Shown: positions 43,451-52,642 of the stretch, one piece after another | Position numbering within the stretch: the first letter of the stretch is position 1 | Layout: every line of letters starts with the position of its first letter | NCBI GenBank assembly: GCA_022600345.1 | Contig: JAHZKP010000105.1 | Span: 1-64,000, forward strand | Direction: 5' to 3' | DNA: 64,000 bases | From: Alphaproteobacteria bacterium | Lineage (GTDB): Bacteria > Pseudomonadota > Alphaproteobacteria > Rhizobiales > Hyphomicrobiaceae | Translations under genes and position numbers: made by a program | Notes under the pieces: model-generated | The model's input: only the letters and a program-made list of their open reading frames with translations | Told to the model about the DNA's origin: nothing | The model's database searches: none

Positions 43451-45222
43451 GAATGGAACCTTTCTGTGGGAACGTTCAACACCGATCGCGCGCCCTTGGT
43501 AACCGTTGAGGCCAACCCCATGGCAGACACCACAATGTTTTCAGCAAAAAAGCGCGCAATCTCAATCTGCCGCTCGCTGCCCGACCCGTCTCGAACCGCC
43601 AGCAACGCGCCATTGGCTAGATAGCATCCGCCAGCCGTAATGCCGAACAGCCTGAGATAGGGCGTGGCAACCGCCAGCGCGGCTTCCGGGTTGGACCGCA
43701 GCATTTCGCCCAGCCCTTGCGACGCCTCTCTCAGGGCCGCCAGCGCGATCCCCATCTGGTCGCCCAGATCACCGAACTCCGGCCGGTTTTCGCGTTCAAC
43801 TTCCTTGATGATGTCGCCCAGGTCATGAAGATAATCCTCCAGAACGGCCCCGCCGCCCAGCGGCACCTTGCGCATCACCAGATCGATCGCCTGGATGCCA
43901 TTGGTCCCCTCATAGATCGGCAAAATCCGCGCGTCGCGATAATACTGTGCCGCTCCGGTCTCCTCGATGAAGCCCATGCCACCGTGAACCTGAATGCCGA
44001 GCGAAGCCACCTCACAGCCCACATCGGTCGAGAACGCCTTCGCCACCGGCGTCAAAAGTGCCACCCTGGCGGCCGCCGTTTCCCGCTCATCCTCGCTTGC
44101 AGATAGCCGCGCGATATCGGTTTCCCGCGCCGTCACCAAACAGATGCTCCGCGCGGCCTGCGTCATCGCCTGCATGGTCAACAGCATCCGCTTAACGTCA
44201 GCATGTTCCACAATCGCGACAGGCCCCGCTGAACCATCCATCCCTCGTCCCTGGCGGCGCTCATTGGCATAAGCCACGGCTTGCTGGGTCGCCCGATCGG
44301 CTACGGCCACACCCTGCACGCCAACCGCCAGCCGCGCCGCATTCATCATCACGAACATCGTCGCCAGCCCGCGGTTTTCTTCCCCGACAAGATATCCGAC
44401 CGCTCCGTCGTTCTCGCCGAAATTCATCACGCACGTCGGGCTGCCATGGATGCCTAACTTTTCTTCCAGCCCCCCACACACCACATCGTTGCGTTCTCCT
44501 ATCGAGCCATCATCGTTGACCAAAAACTTAGGGACAAGGAACAGCGAAATTCCCTTGGTTCCAGCCGGCGCATCTGGCAGCCGCGCCAACACCAGATGGA
44601 TGATGTTTTCAGATAACTCGTGCTCGCCATAGGTAATGAAGATCTTGGTGCCCGATACGCGATACGTGCCATCGCCTTGCGGTACGGCTTTCGAAGTCAG
44701 CGCTGAAAGATCCGAGCCCGCCTGCGGCTCGGTCAGGTTCATCGTCCCAGCCCACTCGCCCGAAACCAGCTTCGGCAGATAGCGCGCCTTCAGATCGGCC
44801 GAACCGCCGATATCAATCGCATCGATCGCGCCTTGCGTCAGCAGCGGGCACAACCCAAACGACAAATTGCCGGCGTTCCAGAATTCGCAAACCGCCGTCG
44901 AAACGACACTGGGCAACCCCTGCCCGCCGAATTCTTCCGGGCACGGCAGTGCACTCCACCCCGCGCCTGCAAATTTCGCGTAGGCCTCCGCCCACCCCTC
45001 AGGCGTCTCAACCTTGCCATCGACAAGCCGCGAGCCCTGCTTGTCTCCCACCTTGTTCAACGGATCGAGAACCTCGGCTGAAAACCGTCCCGCTTCCCTC
45101 AGCACAGCCTCGATGGTTTCGCTATCAAGGCCCTCATAAATTCCACGCGCCAAAAGGCCATCCAGTCCGGCCGCCGCTCGCAATTGGAAAATGATATCTT
45201 CTACAGGTGCTTGATAACCCAT
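43447..45222 (-). CDS. Acyl-CoA dehydrogenase, long DmdC-type architecture
   Basis: FAD enzyme of 591 residues, about 200 longer than short-chain acyl-CoA dehydrogenases because of N- and C-terminal extensions, as in the DmdC (3-methylmercaptopropionyl-CoA dehydrogenase) and FadE-like group. Motifs: MGYQAPVEDIIFQL start, MNLTEPQAGSDLSAL for FAD binding, KIFITYGEHEL, IHGGMGFIEETGAAQYYRD near residue 425 and ILPIYEGTNGIQAIDL with the catalytic glutamate region. Whether it acts on a sulfur compound or ordinary fatty acyl-CoA cannot be told. First gene of the cluster ending with the SDR; divergent from the Sua5 gene. Confidence 0.9.
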   Translation of the reverse strand: MGYQAPVEDIIFQLRAAAGLDGLLARGIYEGLDSETIEAVLREAGRFSAEVLDPLNKVGDKQGSRLVDGKVETPEGWAEAYAKFAGAGWSALPCPEEFGGQGLPSVVSTAVCEFWNAGNLSFGLCPLLTQGAIDAIDIGGSADLKARYLPKLVSGEWAGTMNLTEPQAGSDLSALTSKAVPQGDGTYRVSGTKIFITYGEHELSENIIHLVLARLPDAPAGTKGISLFLVPKFLVNDDGSIGERNDVVCGGLEEKLGIHGSPTCVMNFGENDGAVGYLVGEENRGLATMFVMMNAARLAVGVQGVAVADRATQQAVAYANERRQGRGMDGSAGPVAIVEHADVKRMLLTMQAMTQAARSICLVTARETDIARLSASEDERETAAARVALLTPVAKAFSTDVGCEVASLGIQVHGGMGFIEETGAAQYYRDARILPIYEGTNGIQAIDLVMRKVPLGGGAVLEDYLHDLGDIIKEVERENRPEFGDLGDQMGIALAALREASQGLGEMLRSNPEAALAVATPYLRLFGITAGGCYLANGALLAVRDGSGSERQIEIARFFAENIVVSAMGLASTVTKGARSVLNVPTERFHS

Positions 45223-45393
45223 TGCAGTTCATGCCTCATGGAAGTTGCCTGGCAACCATTTGACCACCGTGGCGCCCGCACTCTTTGCGGGAAATCGGCA
45301 CGAGAGGCGGCTTGGATGTATCAACAGGCGCAGGAATTAGAATGTCGCTACGCGCACCAAAGCACAGCCCCTCTCGTGGAGCAATTTCAGGCG

Positions 45394-46383
45394 ATGAAAA
45401 CGCTGAAAGCCTCACCGCCGGCAATCGTCGAAGCCGCTAGGATTATCCGCGACGGCGGTCTTATCGCGATGCCCACCGAGACCGTCTATGGATTGGCTGC
45501 CGATGCTTCAAACGCGATGGCGGTTGCACGGATCTTTGAGGCCAAGGGGCGCCCCAGCTTCAACCCGCTCATCGTCCATGTCGGCGATATCCAGATGGCA
45601 CGCAGACTTGCCGTCTTCACCGATGATTCTGAAAAGCTGGCGATGGCCTTTTGGCCCGGCCCGCTGACCTTGGTTCTGCGCCGTCGCGAAGACGCCGGCG
45701 TCAGCGATCTCGTCACCGCCGGACTGCCCACGATAGCCATTCGCCTGCCCGCACACCCAACGACCGCCAAGCTTCTTCACGCAGCCAATACGCCAATAGC
45801 AGCCCCATCAGCCAACCGCTCCGGCCACGTCAGCCCCACCACCGCCGATCACGTCGCAGCCGACCTTGCCGGCCAGATCGACATGATCCTGGACGCAGGC
45901 GCCTGTCCCGTTGGCATTGAATCGACCGTGGTTGACTGCAGCCAGATCTCAGATGGCAACGAAGACAAAGAAGACGCCGCTCCAACATTGCTGCGGCCGG
46001 GCGGCATTTCAGCCGAGCAGATCGGGCGCGTCCTGGGCCGGCCGCCGCGAAAGGCTGCCGGCGACAACGATACGGCCCCAACATCGCCCGGCCAACTCGC
46101 CAGCCATTACGCTCCAAATGCCCGCATGCGCCTGAATGTCAAACGCCCCGAACCAGGCGAAGCCCTCTTGGCGTTCGGCCCAAAGGTGCCGGCTCACTGC
46201 GGACTGATGATCAACCTCAGCCCATCAGGCGACCTCAAGGAAGCCGCAGCCAACTTGTTTGCAAGCCTCAGGGCACTGGATTCTGAGGGTTGCACGTCAA
46301 TCGCGGTGGTCACTATTCCCGGAGAGGGCCTTGGCGAAGCGATCAACGACCGCCTGCTCCGTGCGGCCGCCCCGCGGCCTTGA
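45394..46383 (+). CDS. L-threonylcarbamoyladenylate synthase (Sua5/YrdC)
   Basis: Makes threonylcarbamoyl-AMP for the t6A modification of ANN-decoding tRNAs. 329 residues: an N-terminal YrdC domain (GGLIAMPTETVYGLAADASN near residue 25; KGRPSFNPLIVHV; PGPLTLVLRR; AIRLPAHP; PIAAPSANRSGHVSPTTADH) joined by an RPGGIS-type stretch to a Sua5 C-terminal domain (SPGQLASHYAPNARM), so it is the longer Sua5 form. The start at 45394 (MKTLKAS) matches the family; the open frame runs back over the divergent dehydrogenase start and is not used. Confidence 0.93.
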   Translation: MKTLKASPPAIVEAARIIRDGGLIAMPTETVYGLAADASNAMAVARIFEAKGRPSFNPLIVHVGDIQMARRLAVFTDDSEKLAMAFWPGPLTLVLRRREDAGVSDLVTAGLPTIAIRLPAHPTTAKLLHAANTPIAAPSANRSGHVSPTTADHVAADLAGQIDMILDAGACPVGIESTVVDCSQISDGNEDKEDAAPTLLRPGGISAEQIGRVLGRPPRKAAGDNDTAPTSPGQLASHYAPNARMRLNVKRPEPGEALLAFGPKVPAHCGLMINLSPSGDLKEAAANLFASLRALDSEGCTSIAVVTIPGEGLGEAINDRLLRAAAPRP

Positions 46384-46425
46384 GGACCGCTCACGGGGAG
46401 CCTTGTCCACGGCACCCGAAGTCAG

Positions 46426-48417
46426 TCAGGCAGGTGGCGGTGTGGCATTCATGACCTGCAACTCCTGCTCAACCTTCGCCGTCTGCGATGGCCAGCTCTT
46501 GCCGATCCAGTCATCCGTGCCAAACAGCCAGTACCAGAACCGGTTGCGCCTGTGATAGCGCTCAACGGTGGCCCGGTACATTCCATCCATCCGCTCGGAA
46601 ATGAACTCCAGCCGCTCCAATGGCGCATCGTTGTCGGCGTCAATCTGCGCCAGCCGGGTCGAGATAGAATTCAGATCGCTCACCGCCTCGCCCCGCCACT
46701 GATCGATGGCGCCTGCAAGAGTATGCTGGTTGGCATTGAGCTTAATGATTGCCTCATGCACTTCGCTCATTTCGCGCATCGAGGCTTCGCGGCCTTCTGC
46801 GGCCTCCTGCCCGTAACGCAGGTTCATCGTCTCCAGCGCCTCGAACCGCTTAGCCAATGCTGCACGGTTCGCCGCCAGTTCCTGGGTCGCCGCCTTGACC
46901 TCGTTACCCACGACAGCGGTTTGCTGAAGGATGTTGACCTTGTCTGCGGCCTGCGCCTGCTGCAGTCCCGTCAACCGGTTGGCAACGGCGTTTTCCAGCG
47001 TATCCAGCCGTGATGTCAGCGCGTCTATCACCGGCTGCGTATCGCCGCTACTTAGAACCGCCGTTTCGATGTCATTGAGCCGCGATTCAATCGGCACCAG
47101 ATCCAGGCTATCGGTGCGCATCGTCGCCATCAGGCTCTCAACCCGTTTCGGCACCATCTCGACGGCATCGTTGCGAACCGTCGAAATCAACTGTTCAAGG
47201 CGTTGCAGACGCGTATCGAATTCACCCGCCACGCGATTGGAAATCAACGACAGCGACGCTTCGCTGGTCGTTTGCTCTTCCCTGAGCGCAGCCTCAATGC
47301 GCTCCAGTCGCGCATTCAGCGGAGCGGTATCGATCCGGCCGCCCTGGGCAGCCGCACTCAACCGCCGCTCCATTTCTTCCAGGCGCACCTCAATCGGCGA
47401 CATATCGATCGGACCACCAGAGGCCACAGAACTCAGCCGCGTCTCCATTTCCTCCAGCCGCCTGCCGAGCTGGCCGGTCTTGTCTTCCAATCGCCCGGTA
47501 ATCTGGCCGGCTTTTTCAGCAATATCTTCAAGCTTCAACGTCAGAAACCGTTCAATCGCCTCCAGCTTGTCGGCCGTCTTTTTTAAAGCCGCACCATTAT
47601 CGTCACCTGACCTTGGCCCGGAAACCGACCCTTCCAGGGAAACGAACCGGCCCGCAAAGTCATCGGCAAACCGCCCGGTTTCTTCGCGCAGTCCCATGAT
47701 CATCTGTTCGAGCGCGGCCAGGCGTTGGTTTTGCACCATGTCGGTATGGTTTTGCATCGCTGCAGGCCGATAGGTGGGCATCTCGGGGGTAACGTAGTCA
47801 TCGTAGTAGGCCGGGCGCACCTGCCGGCGCAGCGGCGGCTGCGCCTGATAGGCCGGCATCGGCGCGGCCACTTCCCCTGCTCCGCCCAGCGCGTTGCGAT
47901 GGAAGAGTTCCAGCCCCGGCAGATCCGGGCTCAAATCGGTGAACACATGCAACAGATCGGCGACGCCCGCTGCCCGGTTGCGCGAATAAGCATGCTGGGC
48001 GGCAAGCTGCAATGCCTTTTCGAAGGCCTGCGAACGCCTCGGTGTCGCCTGCCCGTTCGTTGGCGCGATAGGTATTTCGCTGGCGATATAGGCCCCGGCA
48101 TCCCGTCTCAGGGCAGCATCGCGGACCCCGTGTTTCTCGAGCACTTCGGCAGCGTCGTCGATCCGCGTCAATGCAAACAGCAGGTGTTCGATGCGCACGT
48201 CGCCTGAGCGATGGGCCTGCGCCACGTCGAATGCGTGATTGCAGCATGCCAGCAGCGTGTCATCGACAAAAATCGCCGCTCTGGCGTCCGACGAGCCGGA
48301 AAAAGCATCCTCATAGTCGCGGGTGCCATTGAACGGCGGCTCGAACTTGGCTCCTCGCTCGCCTGTTCCACGGGCCTGGACTGTCCTAAGATCCAGATCC
48401 CCACCTCGGTAGCTCAT
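46426..48417 (-). CDS. Clp N-terminal repeat / coiled-coil membrane protein
   Basis: A 663-residue protein. Residues about 50-165 hold two Clp-N (ClpA/B N-domain) repeats: LACCNHAFDVAQAHRSGDVR with IEHLLFALTRIDDAAEVLEK, then AFEKALQLAAQHAYSRNRAA with GVADLLHVF. There is no AAA ATPase domain. Residues about 225-600 are predicted coiled coil with repeated RLEEMERRLS/RLEEMETRLS heptads and repeated IDMSPIEVRLEE, LDLVPIESRLND phrases. A hydrophobic stretch near residue 625 (RFWYWLFGTDDWIG) may be an anchor. Strong Shine-Dalgarno GAGGAGA. Probably a substrate-adaptor or scaffold; role unknown. Confidence 0.75.
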   Translation of the reverse strand: MSYRGGDLDLRTVQARGTGERGAKFEPPFNGTRDYEDAFSGSSDARAAIFVDDTLLACCNHAFDVAQAHRSGDVRIEHLLFALTRIDDAAEVLEKHGVRDAALRRDAGAYIASEIPIAPTNGQATPRRSQAFEKALQLAAQHAYSRNRAAGVADLLHVFTDLSPDLPGLELFHRNALGGAGEVAAPMPAYQAQPPLRRQVRPAYYDDYVTPEMPTYRPAAMQNHTDMVQNQRLAALEQMIMGLREETGRFADDFAGRFVSLEGSVSGPRSGDDNGAALKKTADKLEAIERFLTLKLEDIAEKAGQITGRLEDKTGQLGRRLEEMETRLSSVASGGPIDMSPIEVRLEEMERRLSAAAQGGRIDTAPLNARLERIEAALREEQTTSEASLSLISNRVAGEFDTRLQRLEQLISTVRNDAVEMVPKRVESLMATMRTDSLDLVPIESRLNDIETAVLSSGDTQPVIDALTSRLDTLENAVANRLTGLQQAQAADKVNILQQTAVVGNEVKAATQELAANRAALAKRFEALETMNLRYGQEAAEGREASMREMSEVHEAIIKLNANQHTLAGAIDQWRGEAVSDLNSISTRLAQIDADNDAPLERLEFISERMDGMYRATVERYHRRNRFWYWLFGTDDWIGKSWPSQTAKVEQELQVMNATPPPA

Positions 48418-48718
48418 CTTCTACTCTCCTCTACGCGACATCGCGCTTTCAACGCCCCAGGCCAGCGCCGCTTATGACCGACAACTTATCGGCTCCTCGC
48501 GTCGACTTCAGCCCCAATCTCTTGACAGTGGCATAATAACCTCTTGTAAGCCTTGACGCGAGAATTCGCCAAAGCCTTCTAGAGCTTTGGTCAATTTCCT
48601 AAACTTTTTGGGTATCAAGACGTTGCTGGATTCAAAAAGTTTGCAAAATGACGTTTTAGCGCACCACTTTTTACCTCATGCGCCCATTTGGGTTGTAATG
48701 CCACCCAAAATTCGACCC
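48418..48718. other. Intergenic region, no gene seen
   Basis: About 300 AT-richer bases between two minus-strand genes. It presumably carries the promoter of the 46426-48417 gene. No hairpin repeat, RNA or open frame of note. Confidence 0.45.
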
Positions 48719-49399
48719 TCACAGCAGACTTTTTTGAGTAGGCTCTTGAACCTCGGGAAAATCATTGCGCGGATTATTCAGCTCGCGCGATACCGCAATG
48801 ATCTCCAACAGTCCCTTCGCAGCCGGCTTGAGCAGTTTCCCCATACCCACCGATGACCCCGAACTGCAATCAATCCAGGCTTCATAGTCTTCAGGCTTCA
48901 GGATCGCCGGCATACGGTCGTGGATCGCCTCCATATCGCGGTTTGCCGCAACCGTGAGGATCGCCATCGTCTCGACTTCGCTGCCATCAGCCCCCAGCCA
49001 GTGCTCCCAAAGCCCGGCCAACCCCATGACATCGCCAGACTTTTGCCGGATAAGATGCGGTTGCTTGTGCCCGGGCTTGCCAGTCCACTCATAAAAGCCG
49101 TCGGCTGGAACGATACAGCGCCGATGCCGAAAAGAAGCCCTGAACGAGGCTTTTTCAGCCGCCGTCTCAGATCGGGCATTGATCAGCGTCGCAAATTTTG
49201 CCGGCTCCTTGGCCCACGATGGAATAAGCCCCCAGCGCACCAGCGCCATCTCGCGCTGTTTGGTGTGGCTGGTGCGAACAATTCCCACCGGCTGCGTTGG
49301 CGCAATATTGTAGCGCGGTGGAAACTCAGCGGCGTTGACATACCCAAACGTAGCGCGAACCGCTTCATGCGGCGATGTCAGAGAATAACGCGAACACAT
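48719..49399 (-). CDS. SOS response-associated protein, HMCES/YedK family
   Basis: SRAP-domain protein of 226 residues that cross-links to abasic sites in single-stranded DNA. The catalytic cysteine is residue 2 (MCSRYSL), exposed after methionine removal; other conserved parts are YNIAPTQPVGIVR, RWGLIPSWAK, INARSETAAEKASFRASFRH, RCIVPADGFYEW and HDRMPAILKPEDYEAW with the active-site histidine. Start fixed by Cys2. Divergent from the Nudix gene: a DNA-repair gene beside a nucleotide-sanitising type gene. Confidence 0.95.
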   Translation of the reverse strand: MCSRYSLTSPHEAVRATFGYVNAAEFPPRYNIAPTQPVGIVRTSHTKQREMALVRWGLIPSWAKEPAKFATLINARSETAAEKASFRASFRHRRCIVPADGFYEWTGKPGHKQPHLIRQKSGDVMGLAGLWEHWLGADGSEVETMAILTVAANRDMEAIHDRMPAILKPEDYEAWIDCSSGSSVGMGKLLKPAAKGLLEIIAVSRELNNPRNDFPEVQEPTQKSLL

Positions 49400-49507
49400 G
49401 ACGCGACCCGATTTCCGTTGCCCCGATTTCCATTACATAGTCCAAACAGTTTACGCGATCCCCTCGAAAAAGCCGAACCGGCAACAATACCCAAATCGAA
49501 AAGTCCC

Positions 49508-49957
49508 GTGCCCGCAAAACCGATCGAAGCCGCCAGCATGATAGTCTTAAGCGGCACAGCCATCCTGCTCGTCGAACGCGGCAGAGCACCTGCCATTGGC
49601 TTGTGGAGCCTGCCAGGCGGCAAGATCGAGGATGGCGAGACCGCCCCGGACGCAGCCCTGCGCGAAGTAGCAGAAGAAACCGGGCTTAGCGCCATGATTA
49701 TCTCCCGATTGACTGAGCACATTTTCCAAATCAGTGAGGCAGGCCGCGCGCAAACCATCCGCATCGAGGTCTTCTATGGAACGACCGACAACAAATCGGA
49801 CGGCAGCCGGCCCATTCCCGTTCCCGGCGATGACGCCAGCCGCGCCCAATGGGTTGAGATCGCCGATCTGGAAAACTTCGACCTAACCGAAGGTGCCCAC
49901 CAGTTGATCCTTGCGGCTGCCGCACTTTTCGCCGAAAACCGCCAACGAACCGAATGA
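49508..49957 (+). CDS. Nudix hydrolase
   Basis: A 149-residue Nudix protein with the full Nudix box GKIEDGETAPDAALREVAEETGLS (pattern G-x5-E-x7-REVxEExGx), about residues 38-60. Likely an ADP-ribose or NADH pyrophosphatase-like or MutT-like enzyme; the box does not tell the substrate. The GTG at 49508 is chosen because the conserved first strand (EAASMIVLSGTAILLVERG) needs residues before the ATG at 49538, although neither has a strong Shine-Dalgarno. Its stop overlaps the next start as ATGA, a coupling common for this pair in Rhizobiales. Confidence 0.85.
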   Translation: MPAKPIEAASMIVLSGTAILLVERGRAPAIGLWSLPGGKIEDGETAPDAALREVAEETGLSAMIISRLTEHIFQISEAGRAQTIRIEVFYGTTDNKSDGSRPIPVPGDDASRAQWVEIADLENFDLTEGAHQLILAAAALFAENRQRTE

Positions 49958-50400
49958 TCGAAAGGTTTCCCAGCATGAAGGACATGGCATCAGGCCGCCT
50001 GCCAGGTAAGCCAAGCTCAGGCAGGCTACCCGCCGTTGTCACCGCAATGGCGCTTACCGCCTGCCTGATCCTGCCGCCGCCCCCAAGCCATGCCCAGGCC
50101 GCCAAGCCCTACGATTCAAAAATACTGCGGCTGTCAGAGATCCTCGGCGCAATCCACTACCTGCGCGAACTCTGCGGTGCTGGCGACGGGCAGCTCTGGC
50201 GTGATCAGATGCGAACATTGATGCGCGCTGAAGGCTCCACAGCTCTGCGGCGGGCACGGCTGACCCGCAGCTTCAACAAGGGCTATCGCAGCTACTCGCG
50301 CACCTACAAGATCTGCACACCATCAGCAAAGACCGCCATCGAACGCTTCTTGAACGAAGGCACTGAGGTTGCCGAAAAGCTGATGAAGGACAATCCGTAA
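49954..50400 (+). CDS. TIGR02301-family exported protein
   Basis: A 148-residue protein with an N-terminal signal segment (AVVTAMALTACLILPPPPSHAQA) and the conserved core KILRLSEILGAIHYLRELCG, WRDQMRTLMRAEG, RRARLTRSFNKGYRSYSRTY and TAIERFLNEG. This alphaproteobacterial family (TIGR02301) has no known function; two cysteines (LCG and ICT) may pair in the periplasm. ATGA overlap with the Nudix gene supports the start, though an ATG seven codons later is possible. Confidence 0.85.
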   Translation: MIERFPSMKDMASGRLPGKPSSGRLPAVVTAMALTACLILPPPPSHAQAAKPYDSKILRLSEILGAIHYLRELCGAGDGQLWRDQMRTLMRAEGSTALRRARLTRSFNKGYRSYSRTYKICTPSAKTAIERFLNEGTEVAEKLMKDNP

Positions 50401-50576
50401 CGCCGCTCATCGGGCCGGACATCGCAAGCCTCTGCCAGCCAGCCCGACGCTCCGTAAAATTCCTGATCTCAGGTTTACGATGAATGCGCCAGCCCCCTCA
50501 CACCGCCGCCCAACCATGTTACCCCAAGCATCCAGTATCGCCCCGCCGGGGGCCCATAATGAGGGAACCGCACCCA

Positions 50577-50834
50577 ATGCAGACGACCCAGGAAGATAGC
50601 CACACCACCGACGAAAGCCTGCTCGCCCTGGACCTCATCCAGGCCGCCTGGGAGCAGGGCAAGGAAAGCGGCGTCCCCCATGAACTGATGGCCTACGCTG
50701 CGGTGTTTACCGGCATGCGCGATCTGGTGTCGATTTTTGGTGAAACTGCCGCCGCTGCCATGGCCAAGAACCTTGAAGGCCGCATCAAGCAGGGTGAATT
50801 TTCCGGCGAGCCAGCCGACACTTCGCTTCATTGA
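50577..50834 (+). CDS. Small conserved hypothetical protein
   Basis: An 85-residue acidic, soluble protein (ESLLALDLIQAAWEQGKESG; MAYAAVFTGMRDLVSIFGET; AAAAMAKNLEGRIKQGEF), predicted all helical. I recall similar small proteins of unknown function in Rhizobiales but cannot name a family. AGGGAA nine bases before the ATG at 50577 supports this start; an ATG at 50559 is the alternative. Confidence 0.65.
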   Translation: MQTTQEDSHTTDESLLALDLIQAAWEQGKESGVPHELMAYAAVFTGMRDLVSIFGETAAAAMAKNLEGRIKQGEFSGEPADTSLH

Positions 50835-50893
50835 AGGCAGCGCCAATCAATCGAAGTGGCGAGGATCCACTCAATGCAGCGCCGAGCGAAAAC

Positions 50894-51595
50894 TCACCCA
50901 GGCGCACTTCCCAGCAGTTTCATGTAGCCGATTTCACCGATCAGTACCGCGCCAAAAATCACGAGCGCAATTGCCGCGATTTTGTTGATCATAACCAATC
51001 GATCCAGACTGAGCCTGTGCCTTAGCCGGGCAACGACATAGGAAAGCCCAACCCACCAGCACAAGCTGCCAAACATTACCGCCGCCACCATCAGCAGCGC
51101 TTCAATCGGCCCCTTCACCTCAACAAACGTGCTGATCCCCCCAAAAATGGCAAACAGCCCGAGTACCGCCCCCGGATTGGTGACGGTCAGAAAAAACGTT
51201 TTCGGAATATCCCACAAATAGGCCTTGAGGCTGCCGTTGCCACCGCCATTCTCGGCGCTGCCATTGATCTGAGGACCGGTCACGTAGAGCCGCCAGCCAA
51301 ACAAGATGAGCACCAGCCCGCCAACAACCTGGATCGCCGTTCGATGATAGGCAACCGCCCCGGAAACGGCACCCACCCCCATGGCAGCACTCAGTGCGAT
51401 CAAGCCATCGCCTAAAACAGCGCCCAGTCCCGCCGCTACTCCGCCCCACATCCCCCTCGCGATAGCCCGCTGAATACATAGGACGTTGACGGGACCAACA
51501 GGTGCGGCCACAAGAATGCCGATCACCATGCCGACTGGCAAAACCAGGGGATTGGGCAAAAAACTCAACATTTTGCCCACCACCCCAGACACCAT
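50894..51595 (-). CDS. LysE family exporter
   Basis: Inner-membrane amino-acid or metabolite exporter of 233 residues with six hydrophobic segments. Family marks: VAAPVGPVNVLCIQRAIARG in the first loop, GGVAAGLGAVLGDGLIALSA, GGLVLILFGWRLY and KTFFLTVTNPGAVLGLFAIF. Substrate unknown. The start at 51595 is the longest; an ATG nine codons later (MLSFLPNP) is possible. Its 5' end lies only about 60 bases from the divergent gene starting at 51655. Confidence 0.88.
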   Translation of the reverse strand: MVSGVVGKMLSFLPNPLVLPVGMVIGILVAAPVGPVNVLCIQRAIARGMWGGVAAGLGAVLGDGLIALSAAMGVGAVSGAVAYHRTAIQVVGGLVLILFGWRLYVTGPQINGSAENGGGNGSLKAYLWDIPKTFFLTVTNPGAVLGLFAIFGGISTFVEVKGPIEALLMVAAVMFGSLCWWVGLSYVVARLRHRLSLDRLVMINKIAAIALVIFGAVLIGEIGYMKLLGSAPG

Positions 51596-51654
51596 CGGCT
51601 GAGTTCACCGCGACAGTCGCGCCAACCCGTCAACCGACAGCTCCGGAGGTGCCC

Positions 51655-52440
51655 GTGTTCCAGGAAACCGCCCCCATTTCCCCTCCCCGTTTTGTCGGGC
51701 CAACCGTGAATCGGTCCGGCTTCGAGCAAGTTGGCATTCCCCGCCAAAGTGCGCCCCTCCTTATCGGCCAGCCGGGCGTCCCCCCACAGGACTTCGTACC
51801 ACTACCGACTTTGGCGAAGGCATTGGTAGTCGCGCTGATCTCGCTTGTCTATTGCCTACCGCCCGTGATTCCCAGCGCTCTGGCTCAAAGCCACGCACCT
51901 GCCTTGGAAGCTCCGCAATCGGCCCAAGGCAAGAAAAATACGGCCAAATCCATTGCCCGCACACCTCTCGACGACCTGCCCATACCGGTCCAGGAAATGC
52001 GCGATGCCATCCTCAATGCCGCCCTTCGCGGCGACATCGAAGAGCTGCGCGGTCCCATCGAATGGAACGAACTGCGCCCTGAATTCGCCATCCCCCGCGA
52101 CGCCGACCCCATTGCTCATTGGCGCAAGCAGTCGTCCGACGGTCATGGGCGCGATATCCTCGCCATCCTGGCCAACCTGCTCGCTTCCGCCCCAGCCCGG
52201 CTGCCCTTAGGTGCCGACCTGGAAAACAACGACGTCTTCGTCTGGCCTTATCTGTCAGAGATATCGCCGGGCAAACTCACGCCAGCTCAACACGTTGAAC
52301 TCTTGCGCATCGCTCCATCAGCCGAAGTCGCAAGCATGATTGCCCGCGACAAATGGACTTGGTATCGCCTGGTAATTGCCGCCGACGGCACCTGGCATAT
52401 TTTTTCCAAAGGAAGTCAATCAAATCTGTCCGAAAAATAA
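51655..52440 (+). CDS. Conserved hypothetical exported protein
   Basis: About 261 residues. An N-terminal proline-rich stretch is followed by a hydrophobic segment (LAKALVVALISLVYCLPPVIPSALAQ) like a late signal peptide, and then a conserved domain with LPIPVQEMRDAILNAALRGD, IEELRGPIEWNELRPEF, HGRDILAILANLLA, VFVWPYLSEISPGKLTPAQ and a C-terminal YRLVIAADGTWHIFSKG. The YRLxIxxDGTWH ending is familiar from Rhizobiales hypothetical proteins. No enzyme motif. GTG start at 51655 with CGGAGG seven bases upstream. Confidence 0.7.
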   Translation: MFQETAPISPPRFVGPTVNRSGFEQVGIPRQSAPLLIGQPGVPPQDFVPLPTLAKALVVALISLVYCLPPVIPSALAQSHAPALEAPQSAQGKKNTAKSIARTPLDDLPIPVQEMRDAILNAALRGDIEELRGPIEWNELRPEFAIPRDADPIAHWRKQSSDGHGRDILAILANLLASAPARLPLGADLENNDVFVWPYLSEISPGKLTPAQHVELLRIAPSAEVASMIARDKWTWYRLVIAADGTWHIFSKGSQSNLSEK

Positions 52441-52642
52441 GACCTTAGAATTGTCAGCAAAAAATCAGCCAGGTTTCATTATATTTCATGTTCCCTCACC
52501 ACTGCGGTCTGCGACCTATTTTCCCAGCCATTCCACATTACTAGACAAAGGCGTTAACCATAGCTGGCAACTGAAGTCGCTCATCGCCGGTTGATTGGTT
52601 AATCGGCAAGCACTCACAGTCAACGAAAATGGGGGCAACTAC

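Noticed and set aside
48920-49507. N-terminal extension of the Nudix frame
   Set aside because: It overlaps the HMCES-family gene on the other strand and has no Nudix-family resemblance before about 49508.
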